Source: Pseudonocardia cypriaca
Lineage (GTDB): Bacteria > Actinomycetota > Actinomycetes > Mycobacteriales > Pseudonocardiaceae
Length of the DNA: 64,000 nt
Assembly (NCBI RefSeq): GCF_006717045.1
Contig: NZ_VFPH01000001.1
Coordinates: forward strand, 2,728,001-2,792,000
Reading direction: 5' to 3'
Shown here: positions 26,255 to 33,650 of the stretch, piece by piece
Numbering within the stretch: the stretch's first letter is position 1
How the letters are laid out: the number at the start of each line of letters is the position of its first letter
Made by a program: the position numbers and the translations under genes
Notes under the pieces: model-generated
Told to the model about the DNA's origin: nothing
Databases searched by the model: none
The model's input: only the letters and a program-made list of their open reading frames with translations

Positions 26255-27549
26255 CCGACGTGGCTGGTGCGGGTGCGTTCACGGTCGAGGTCGACCAGAA
26301 CAGCTACCTGCCGGCTGGCGCGAGCAGGGTGGACGCGGTCGTCACGGTCACCGCTGCCGACGCCGCCGCCGCGCCTGCCCCCGCGTCCGAGGTGCTCGAG
26401 GTCATCGTGGTCGACTGCTCCACGTCGATGACGGGCAGCAAGATCCGGGCCGCCCGGCAGGCCACGATGGCGGCGATCGCCGAGCTGCGTGACGGGGTGT
26501 CGTTCGCGGTGGTGGCCGGCAACCACGTGGCCCAGCAGCTCTTCCCACCGGTCGGCACGGTGGTGGCGAACGCCGGCACGCGGACGACGGCGACCCGGAT
26601 GGTGGAGCGGCTGCAGGCCGACGGCGGCACCGGGATCGGGGCCTGGCTGACGCACGTGGGCGGGCTCGCGCGCCAGCACCCGGGCTCCATCAAGCACGCC
26701 ATCGTGCTGACCGACGGTCAGAACGGTGAGTCGGCGGAGTACTTCGCGAACGCGCTGAACGGGGTGCTGGGCACCTTCACCTGCGACTGCCGGGGGGTGG
26801 GCACCGACTGGCGCGTCGACGAGCTGCGCACGATCGCCACCTCGATGCTCGGCACCGTCGACATCGTCGCCGACCCCGCCGACCTCGCGGCCGACTTCCG
26901 GTCGATCATGGGGGAGGCGATGGGCAAGAGCGTGGCCGACCTCGCCCTGCGCCTGTGGACGCCGCGCGGTGCGACCGTCCGGTTCGTCAAGCAGGTGGCG
27001 CCCACCGTCGAGGACTTGACCGACCGGCGCACGGAGGCCGCCCGGCAGAGCGGTGACTACCCGCTCGGCTCGTGGGGCGCCGAGTCACGCGACTACCACC
27101 TCGCGATCGAGGTCCCCGCCGGGGGCGTCGGCGACGAGATGCTCGCCGGACGGGTCAGCATCGTGCGTCCCGGCCCGGACGGCGCCGAGGAGGTGCTCGG
27201 GCAGGGGCTCGTGAAGGCGATCTGGACCGAGGACACCGCGCTGTCGACCCGGATCAGCCGCGGGGTCGCCCACTACACGGGCCAGGCCGAGCTGGCCGAG
27301 GCCATCCAGGAGGGCCTCGCCGCGCGGAAGGCGGGCGACGAGGCCACCGCGACGGCCCGGCTCGGGCGGGCGGTCGCGCTCGCCGAGGCGTCCGGGAACG
27401 AGGGCACCGCGCGCCTGCTCGGGCGGGTGGTGGAGGTGGTCGACGCGCCGTCGGGCACGGTCCGGCTGCGCAAGGCGGTCGCGGACGTGGACGAGATGAC
27501 GCTCGACACCCGCTCCACGCGGACCGTGCGCGTGCGGGGGGACGGATGA
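26251..27549 (+). CDS. VWA-domain protein of the PknG cluster
   Basis: A 432-residue protein with a von Willebrand factor A domain. The metal-ion-dependent adhesion motif DxSxS is at residues 55-59 (VDCSTSMTGSK), with a distal TDGQNG loop. A beta-sandwich region and a helical C-terminal third follow. VWA domains with this motif bind protein partners through a divalent cation. There is no signal peptide or membrane helix. ATG at 26251 overlaps the phosphatase stop, and its own stop overlaps the FHA start. The kinase-phosphatase-VWA grouping resembles the known TerY-P triads, but no Ter gene is present. Confidence 0.88.
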   Translation: MTDVAGAGAFTVEVDQNSYLPAGASRVDAVVTVTAADAAAAPAPASEVLEVIVVDCSTSMTGSKIRAARQATMAAIAELRDGVSFAVVAGNHVAQQLFPPVGTVVANAGTRTTATRMVERLQADGGTGIGAWLTHVGGLARQHPGSIKHAIVLTDGQNGESAEYFANALNGVLGTFTCDCRGVGTDWRVDELRTIATSMLGTVDIVADPADLAADFRSIMGEAMGKSVADLALRLWTPRGATVRFVKQVAPTVEDLTDRRTEAARQSGDYPLGSWGAESRDYHLAIEVPAGGVGDEMLAGRVSIVRPGPDGAEEVLGQGLVKAIWTEDTALSTRISRGVAHYTGQAELAEAIQEGLAARKAGDEATATARLGRAVALAEASGNEGTARLLGRVVEVVDAPSGTVRLRKAVADVDEMTLDTRSTRTVRVRGDG

Positions 27550-28238
27550 GCGGCCCCTGCACGGAGGATCACAGCGCCGCCGCGGGTGAGTACTGCGGGG
27601 TCTGCGGGCTGCGGCTGCGCGGCGGGCAGCCGGAGGCGACGGCCGCACTGGCGCCCGTCCAACGCTGCCCGAGCTGCGGCTCGGCCCGGGAGGGCCGGTT
27701 CTGCGAGGTCTGCGGGTACGACAGCGCGCTCGGGCCGCCGCCCGAACCCGCGTCCCCCGTCGACGGTGATGCCCCAGCTGCACCCCGGGCGGCGCCCGGT
27801 GGGACGTGGACCGCGGTGGTCCGCGCCGACCGCGCCTGGTTCGAGGAGGTCCTGCGCCGGGACGGGCCGGACGCAGCCACGCTGCAGTTCCCCACGTTCC
27901 CGATCGAGCGGCGGTTCGTGCTCGACCGGCCGCAGCTGACGATCGGGCGCCGCAGCCGTTCGCGGGGGGTCGAGCCGGAGATCGACCTGTCCGCCCCGCC
28001 GCTCGACCCCGGCGTCTCCACGCTGCACGCGCTGCTCGTCGGCCGGGCCGACGGCGGCTGGGACGTGGTGGACCTGGACTCGACCAACGGCACGATCGTG
28101 GGGGACCGGCCCGACCCGATCCCGCCGAACACGCCCGTCCGGCTCGCCGACGGCGACGTGGTGAAGGTGGGCGCCTGGACCACGATCACGCTCGTCGCCC
28201 CCGTCGGATCCGCGGACCGGCCGGATCAGTCGCGGTAG
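27546..28238 (+). CDS. FHA-domain protein with N-terminal zinc ribbons
   Basis: A 230-residue protein. Two Cys-rich zinc-ribbon-like units occupy about residues 5-60 (EYCGVCG; CPSCGSAREGRFCEVCG), then a Pro-rich linker, then a forkhead-associated domain near 115-222 with TIGRRSRSRG, STLHALLVG and DLDSTNGTIVG, the phosphothreonine-binding loops. The usual SxxH is present as STLH. It is the only phosphopeptide reader in the cluster and so a candidate PknG substrate or adaptor, filling the role GarA has in mycobacteria. A GarA-like N-terminal ETT phosphosite is not visible. ATG overlaps the VWA stop; the end overlaps convergent GlnH by 13 bp. Confidence 0.9.
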   Translation: MSGPCTEDHSAAAGEYCGVCGLRLRGGQPEATAALAPVQRCPSCGSAREGRFCEVCGYDSALGPPPEPASPVDGDAPAAPRAAPGGTWTAVVRADRAWFEEVLRRDGPDAATLQFPTFPIERRFVLDRPQLTIGRRSRSRGVEPEIDLSAPPLDPGVSTLHALLVGRADGGWDVVDLDSTNGTIVGDRPDPIPPNTPVRLADGDVVKVGAWTTITLVAPVGSADRPDQSR

Positions 28239-29203
28239 ACCGGCGGCAGGGGCTGGGGCACGGCGTCGAGGCGGCCGGTGTACCAGTACCGGAAGTTGGC
28301 GGCCAGGCTGCCGTCGGCGCGGGCGGCCTCGAGCACGCCGTTGACGAAGCGGACGAGGTCGGGCTCGTCGGGGCGCATGCCCACGGCGTAGCGGGATGTG
28401 TCCAGTGCCCGCCCCACCACCCGGGTGTTGGGGTCCTGCGCGGCGAGCCCGGCGAGGATGACGTCGTCGCTCGACACGGCGGCGACGCGGCCGCGCTGCA
28501 TCTCCAGTACGCAGTCCGGGATTCCCGGGAGCGTCTCGACCTGGAGTCCGAGCTTGCGCAGCTCGACCTCGGTGGTGGAGCCGCGGGAGGTGCAGACGGT
28601 GCGACCGCCGAGGTCCTCGACCTCCCGGATCCCGCTTCCGAGCGGCACCAGCAGGCGCTGGGAGGCCGGCAGGTAGGGGGCGGAGAACTCCACCACCTGC
28701 TGGCGAGCGCAGGTGACCGTGAAGCTGTTGACCACCACGTCCACCTGGTTGCGTTCCAGCGCTGCGGCCCGGTCGGCGATGTTCAGCACGACGTACTGCA
28801 CCCGCTCCGGGTCGCCGAAGATCGCGGCGGCGATCCGCCGGACGATGTCGATGTCGGAACCTTTGAGGGTGCCGGCGAGCGGGTCCCGGTACCCGGCGAG
28901 GAACTTGCCCTGGTCCACCCCCGCGACCAGCCGGCCCTGGGCGGCGATGGCGGCCATCGTGGAACCGGCCGGCATGGAGCCGGGCGCGGGCAGCGGGTCC
29001 CGCGGGCGCAGGCTCTCCCGCTCCTCCGTGCAGGCGGCGGGCTGCGCGGGCGCGCCTGCCTGGGGCCCGGCGGGCGGAGGCGCGACGGGCTCGCCGGTGG
29101 CGGCGCCCCCGCTCAGCAGCGCAGCGCCCAGCGCGAGCACGGCGCCGACCGCGAGGTAGATCGCGGGCCTGCGGGCGCTCACGCCTGCCGGTGCGGTGGT
29201 CAT
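28226..29203 (-). CDS. glnH: GlnH-like periplasmic glutamate/aspartate-binding protein
   Basis: A 325-residue family-3 solute-binding protein. An N-terminal hydrophobic helix (residues about 14-34) is followed by a Pro/Ala-rich linker and the binding domain with GVDQGKFLAGYRDP, GSDIDIVRRIAAAIFG and VVNSFTVTCARQQVVEFSAPY. No lipobox Cys follows the hydrophobic segment, so it is membrane-tethered or secreted rather than a classical lipoprotein. No ABC permease accompanies it. In mycobacteria GlnH presents aspartate or glutamate to GlnX, which signals to PknG. The ATG at 29203 overlaps the glnX stop (ATGA). Confidence 0.88.
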   Translation of the reverse strand: MTTAPAGVSARRPAIYLAVGAVLALGAALLSGGAATGEPVAPPPAGPQAGAPAQPAACTEERESLRPRDPLPAPGSMPAGSTMAAIAAQGRLVAGVDQGKFLAGYRDPLAGTLKGSDIDIVRRIAAAIFGDPERVQYVVLNIADRAAALERNQVDVVVNSFTVTCARQQVVEFSAPYLPASQRLLVPLGSGIREVEDLGGRTVCTSRGSTTEVELRKLGLQVETLPGIPDCVLEMQRGRVAAVSSDDVILAGLAAQDPNTRVVGRALDTSRYAVGMRPDEPDLVRFVNGVLEAARADGSLAANFRYWYTGRLDAVPQPLPPVYRD

Positions 29204-30546
29204 CGGTACTCCTCCACCCGTCGCGCGATCCCCGCGGTTGCCGCCGCGGCGGCCAGGACCGCCAACACGGCCGGGCCGGCCGCGAGCCCGTTGAGCGCGG
29301 CCGCCGCGGCGTCGGCCTGCTCGCGGAACGCGGCCCGCTCGGCGTCGATCGCGTCGCCGAGCACGGCGCCGAGCCGGTCGAACGCGGCGCCGGACCCGCC
29401 CGGGTCCGCCCCGGTGGCTGATGCGACGGCGTCGCGGTAGATGCCGCCGTCGTCGAGCTCGCGCAACCTGCGGTGGGCGGTCATCCACTGCTCGGTGGCG
29501 AGGCGGACGGCGGCGATCCGCTCGTCGGTGTCGGGCGCGGCGGCATCCGTGGCGATGTCGAGGAGCCCGTTGCCCTCGGTCGGAGTGCCGAGCACGCTCT
29601 CGATCGCGGCCGTGAAGCCGCTGTCGGCGGCGCCGCCGCTGCGGGCCACCAGCACCAGGCTCTCGTTGCTCCGCGCTTGCAGCACGGCGGCCCGTGCGTC
29701 GTCGAGCGTGTCGGCGACACCGCTGTGGCGCCCGGCGTCGGCGAGGTGTCCGCTCGCCACGGATGTGGCGACCACCCACCACAGCAGTGCGACCACGATC
29801 GCCGCTCCCGCGACCGTGAGCCCCACCGACAGGATGCGCTGCGTACGCCTGCCCTCCCGCACGGCGGCGTCGACCAGTGCGGCGAGCGCGGCGAGCCCTA
29901 TCAGCAGCACGGCGATCGGCGGGCTCCCGGCGCGGCCGTATGCGTCGGCGAGCGCGCGTGCCTGGAGGCTGCGCAGCTCGTCGGCCGCCGGCAGGATCTG
30001 GGTGGACATCAGCCGGGACGCGCTGTCGAGGTAGGACTGCCCGAGCGGGTAGCCGAGCCGGTTGTAGGTGCGCGCCGACTCCACGAGCCCGCTGTAGACC
30101 GGGAGCTGCTCGGAGATCGTGGCCAGTGCCGGCGCCGCCGGGTCGTCGGCGGGAAGCAGGCCCGCGGCGTGTACAAGCCGGGCCGTCGTGTCGGCGATGT
30201 CGCGGTCGTAGCGGGCGCGGATCTCGGCAGGCTCCTGGCCGCCGGAGACGAAGCCGCTGGTCGCCATCGCGTCGGCGTCGGCGAGCGACCGGTACAGCTC
30301 GGCTGCGTCGGCGTGCACGGCGGCGATGCGGGTGCCGCCCTCGCGGACCGCTTCCGTCCGCGCACTGCCGTCGACCAGGCTGAACACGCCGGCCAGCACG
30401 CATCCCAACACGAGGACGGCGCCGAGCCGGCGGAGCCGGTCGGGCGTGCTCGGCCCGGCGGCGAGCACCCGGAACCGCTGCCGCAGGCCGCTCCTCGTGG
30501 TGCCGCTCGCCGGTGCTCGGGTGGCGTTCTCGAGGTCCAGGCTCAC
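29200..30546 (-). CDS. glnX: GlnX-like membrane sensor protein
   Basis: A 448-residue membrane protein with a cytoplasmic N-terminal tail, one helix (LGAVLVLGCVLAGVFSL, about 47-63), a large helical extracellular domain, two central helices (IAVLLIGLAALAALV and AGAAIVVALLWWVVA), a second extracellular segment and a C-terminal helix. This four-helix layout fits GlnX, the membrane partner that relays GlnH-bound amino acid to PknG. The start is set at GTG 30546, which has GGGGGGACGA upstream, rather than an ATG 45 bases earlier. It is translationally coupled to glnH. Confidence 0.82.
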   Translation of the reverse strand: MSLDLENATRAPASGTTRSGLRQRFRVLAAGPSTPDRLRRLGAVLVLGCVLAGVFSLVDGSARTEAVREGGTRIAAVHADAAELYRSLADADAMATSGFVSGGQEPAEIRARYDRDIADTTARLVHAAGLLPADDPAAPALATISEQLPVYSGLVESARTYNRLGYPLGQSYLDSASRLMSTQILPAADELRSLQARALADAYGRAGSPPIAVLLIGLAALAALVDAAVREGRRTQRILSVGLTVAGAAIVVALLWWVVATSVASGHLADAGRHSGVADTLDDARAAVLQARSNESLVLVARSGGAADSGFTAAIESVLGTPTEGNGLLDIATDAAAPDTDERIAAVRLATEQWMTAHRRLRELDDGGIYRDAVASATGADPGGSGAAFDRLGAVLGDAIDAERAAFREQADAAAAALNGLAAGPAVLAVLAAAAATAGIARRVEEYR

Positions 30547-30610
30547 TCGTCCCCCCAACGCTGACGACCCGGGCGACCAGCCTAGGACCAATCCCGGCGA
30601 CGGCGGGTCA

Positions 30611-30627
30611 AGATCCGATCAGGATCT
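30611..30627. promoter_or_regulatory. Inverted repeat upstream of the SGNH acyltransferase and glnX
   Basis: AGATCC, a 5-base spacer GATCA, then GGATCT in the 155-bp divergent gap. It could be an operator for either gene; no known regulator is matched. Confidence 0.35.
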
Positions 30628-30701
30628 GGTCGCAGGCGATCGATGGACGTGCCGGGACCCTTCCTAGGATTGCGTGATCGATAGCGGAGAGGGAGGACGC
30701 C

Positions 30702-32741
30702 ATGACGCCGCGTGAGCAGGCGGGCGGGCACCCGGTCGCGGGACCGGGTCTCGCCACCGGCTACCGCCCGGAGCTGCAGGGCCTGCGCGCGCTCGCGGTC
30801 GTCCTCGTCGCCGTCTACCACGTCTGGGTGGGCCGGGTCTCCGGCGGCGTCGACGTGTTCTTCGTCGTCTCCGGGTTCCTGCTCACCGGGCAGCTGGTGC
30901 GGGCGGCCGAGCGCGGCGGGTTCAACGTCCGGCGGCGGTGGTTGCGCAGCCTCGCCCGCCTCGTCCCGGCTGCGGCGGTGGTGCTCGTCGTCACCGCGGT
31001 GGCGGCCGCGCTGGTGCTGCCGGAGGGCCGCTGGGGCCAGACCGTCCGCGAGATCGTGGCGGCGGCCCTGTTCCTGGAGAACTGGCAGCTCGCGGCCGAC
31101 TCGGTGGACTACGCCGCGCGCAACAACGTGGCGAGCGTCGCGCAGCACTTCTGGTCGCTGTCGGTGCAGGTCCAGGCGTTCCTGCTCTGGCCGCTGCTGT
31201 TCGCCGTGGTCGCGCTCGCCTGCCGGAAAGCGCCCGGGAAGCTGCACCGCTCCGCGACGACGGCGCTGCTGGGGGTGTTCGCGGCCTCGCTGGTCTACTC
31301 GGTGGAGCTGACCATCGCCAACCAGCCCCTCGCCTACTTCCACACCCTCACCCGGCTCTGGGAGTTCGCGCTCGGTGGGCTGCTCGCGCTGCACGGGGAC
31401 CGGATCGTCCTCCCGCGGCGAGCCCGCGTCGCCGCCGGCTGGACGGGTGTGGCCGGCCTGGTGGCGTGCGGCGCGGTGATCCCGGTCGCGCACGCCTTCC
31501 CCGGTGTGGCGGCGCTGTGGCCGACCGGCTGCGCGGCGCTCGTGCTGCTGGCCGGCCGCACCGGCGCGCCACTGGGCGCCGACCGCATCCTCACATCACC
31601 GCCTGCCCGCTACCTGGGCGACCTCAGCTACGGCCTCTACCTGTGGCACTGGCCGATCCTCGTGCTGTACCTGCAGGCGTCCGGGGAGGCACCGGTCGGG
31701 CTCGGCGCGGGCGCTCTGATCATCGGTGCCGCCACGGCCCTCGCCGCCGTCACCCACGAGTGCGTCGAGAAGCCCCTCGCCCGCAGGCGCGGCGGCCCGC
31801 GTCACCAGATCCGGATCACGGTGGTGTGCACGGCCGCCGTGCTCGCCGTCGCGCTCGCCTGGCAGGTGGCGGCCGCGCTGCGCGTCGACCCCGAGGCCGT
31901 GCTCGGCGACGACGAGCACCCCGGCGCCGGCGCGCTGCTGTCGGACGAGCAGGTCCCACCTGCGCCGCTCCTGCCCTCTGCGATGGCGGTCACCGAGGAC
32001 TGGGTGCGGATCGAGCGGTGGGACTGCACGCCGATGGCCGGCTTCCCGATGGACGTCTGCGCGCAGCCGCTGCTCGTGGCCGAGGACACGCAGGAACCGG
32101 TGCAGCCCGACCGCCGGATCGTGGTCGTGGGCGACTCGCACGCCCAGCAGCTCACCGGCGCGCTGCTGCCGATCGCGCAGCAGCACAACTGGCAGATCAT
32201 CACGATCATCCGCGGCGCGTGCCCGTTCTCCACGGCGTCCGAGGTGGTGCCGGACGAGGCCGACTGCCTGGCCTGGAACGCCGCAGCCGCCGACGAGATC
32301 CGCGCGATGCGGCCGGACGCCGTGGTCACCCTCGCCTCGCGCGACGTGCGCGTGGGGCAGACCGAGCAGACGCCCGCCGGGTTCGTCGAGCAGTGGCGCA
32401 GGCTGGACGCGGAGGGCATCCCGGTGCTCGCGCTGCGGGACAACCCGCGGTTCGACCACTCGGTGCCCGACTGCGTGCAGACGCGCCCCGATGACATCGA
32501 CGGCTGCGGCGTCGACCGCGCGCAGGTCTACGCTCCGACGCCGCCGTGGGCGAACCTGCCCGACATCCCCCCGAACGTCTCCTTCGTCGACATCGCCGAC
32601 GCCGTCTGCACCGCCGACCGCTGCCCACCGGTGATCGGCAACGTTTTCGTCTACATGGATGACAACCACCTCACGGCGAGCTACAGCACCTCGATGTCAA
32701 ACTTGCTGGCGAACCGGATCGAGGAGCGCCTTGGCTGGTAG
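30702..32741 (+). CDS. Surface O-acyltransferase: acyltransferase 3 plus SGNH domain
   Basis: A 679-residue two-domain protein. The membrane part (about 1-380) starts GYRPELQGLRALAVVLVAVYH, with DVFFVVSGFLLTGQL and about ten helices, as in OafA/YrhL. The extracytoplasmic C-terminal part (about 430-679) is an SGNH hydrolase-like domain with VVVGDSHAQQL and the closing DDNHLT (Asp-x-x-His). Such fusions O-acetylate cell-wall polymers or exopolysaccharides. ATG with a GGAGAGGGAGG site. The following beta-helix gene starts 10 bp after its stop, so the two form a unit. Confidence 0.92.
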   Translation: MTPREQAGGHPVAGPGLATGYRPELQGLRALAVVLVAVYHVWVGRVSGGVDVFFVVSGFLLTGQLVRAAERGGFNVRRRWLRSLARLVPAAAVVLVVTAVAAALVLPEGRWGQTVREIVAAALFLENWQLAADSVDYAARNNVASVAQHFWSLSVQVQAFLLWPLLFAVVALACRKAPGKLHRSATTALLGVFAASLVYSVELTIANQPLAYFHTLTRLWEFALGGLLALHGDRIVLPRRARVAAGWTGVAGLVACGAVIPVAHAFPGVAALWPTGCAALVLLAGRTGAPLGADRILTSPPARYLGDLSYGLYLWHWPILVLYLQASGEAPVGLGAGALIIGAATALAAVTHECVEKPLARRRGGPRHQIRITVVCTAAVLAVALAWQVAAALRVDPEAVLGDDEHPGAGALLSDEQVPPAPLLPSAMAVTEDWVRIERWDCTPMAGFPMDVCAQPLLVAEDTQEPVQPDRRIVVVGDSHAQQLTGALLPIAQQHNWQIITIIRGACPFSTASEVVPDEADCLAWNAAAADEIRAMRPDAVVTLASRDVRVGQTEQTPAGFVEQWRRLDAEGIPVLALRDNPRFDHSVPDCVQTRPDDIDGCGVDRAQVYAPTPPWANLPDIPPNVSFVDIADAVCTADRCPPVIGNVFVYMDDNHLTASYSTSMSNLLANRIEERLGW

Positions 32742-32751
32742 GGGGCTGGCA

Positions 32752-33603
32752 GTGGAGTCGAGGTACCGGCGGCGGGTGCCGTGGTGGTCGCTGCTCGCGC
32801 TCGTCGCGGTGGCGTTGGTGCTGCCGTCGGCCGGGGTCGGCACGCCGATCGTGATGGGGTTCGACCAGGACCTGGTTCGCCCCACGCAGCCCGCCGCGCC
32901 CGTGGACTGCGCGGCGGGCAACGTGGTGTGCCTGACGGGGGACTCGAAGTCGCGGCTCACCGTGACGAGGTCCGACGTGATCTACGACGGCCGCGGGTTC
33001 TCCTCGGTCGGGATCACCGTCAACGCCTCCAACGTCGTGGTCCAGAACTTCAACTTCACGAACTGCGCCGGCAACTGCATCTGGATGCGGGGCACCGGCA
33101 ACGTCGCCCAGGACAACAGGATCTCCCAGGTGTACTTCGCCGGGGACGACATCGACGGCCTCCGGTTCTTCGGCAACGACACGAAGATCCTGCGCAACCA
33201 GTTCTTCGACATCCGCAAGGGCCCTGAGCACGACGCCCACGTGGACTGCATGCAGACGTGGGCGTCCCCGTCGACCGGCGGGGGGAGCTCCGGGGCGTTG
33301 ATCGCGGGCAACGTCTGCCGCGGCCGCGACCTCCACCAGTGCATCATGGTCGAGGGTCCGGGGTCGTCGGACGGTGGTGGCGGCGGGCCGGGGGTCACCA
33401 GGGACTGGGTGATCGAGGCGAACTACTTCCAGTGCTACGCCAACCAGACGGTCGCGTTGCGCGACGCCCACGGCTTCGTCATCCGGTACAACACGTTCGC
33501 AGGCGCGGGCAACAAGGCCATCCAGCAGACGGACGGCACGTCGGGGATCGTGATCCAGAACAACGTCCTCGGCCCGGGTTACCGCAGACTGACCGGCGAC
33601 TGA
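32752..33603 (+). CDS. Secreted right-handed beta-helix protein
   Basis: A 283-residue protein with a hydrophobic N-terminal segment (residues about 10-26) acting as a signal or anchor. The rest is a parallel beta-helix with turns such as GITVNASNVVVQNFNFTNC, and several Asn-rich ladders ending GIVIQNNVLGPG. There are seven or more Cys, some possibly disulfide-bonded outside the cell. A DAHVDCMQTW segment resembles the acidic site of polysaccharide-cleaving beta-helix proteins, but catalysis is unproven. The GTG at 32752 follows GGGGG; a TTG at 32731 with GAGGAG is an alternative. Co-transcribed with the SGNH acyltransferase. Confidence 0.75.
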   Translation: MESRYRRRVPWWSLLALVAVALVLPSAGVGTPIVMGFDQDLVRPTQPAAPVDCAAGNVVCLTGDSKSRLTVTRSDVIYDGRGFSSVGITVNASNVVVQNFNFTNCAGNCIWMRGTGNVAQDNRISQVYFAGDDIDGLRFFGNDTKILRNQFFDIRKGPEHDAHVDCMQTWASPSTGGGSSGALIAGNVCRGRDLHQCIMVEGPGSSDGGGGGPGVTRDWVIEANYFQCYANQTVALRDAHGFVIRYNTFAGAGNKAIQQTDGTSGIVIQNNVLGPGYRRLTGD

Positions 33604-33650
33604 GGGCGGTCGCGTCCCCCAGCTCGTCCGTCCACCGCGAGGGCCGCGAT

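Noticed and set aside
26251..27549. TerY of a tellurite-resistance system
   Set aside because: There are no TerD-, TerC- or TerB-like genes nearby; only the kinase-phosphatase-VWA logic is shared.
33600..33650. Possible terminator between the beta-helix and ABC exporter genes
   Set aside because: Short GC inverted segments are present, but the stem is interrupted and no better than random at this GC content.
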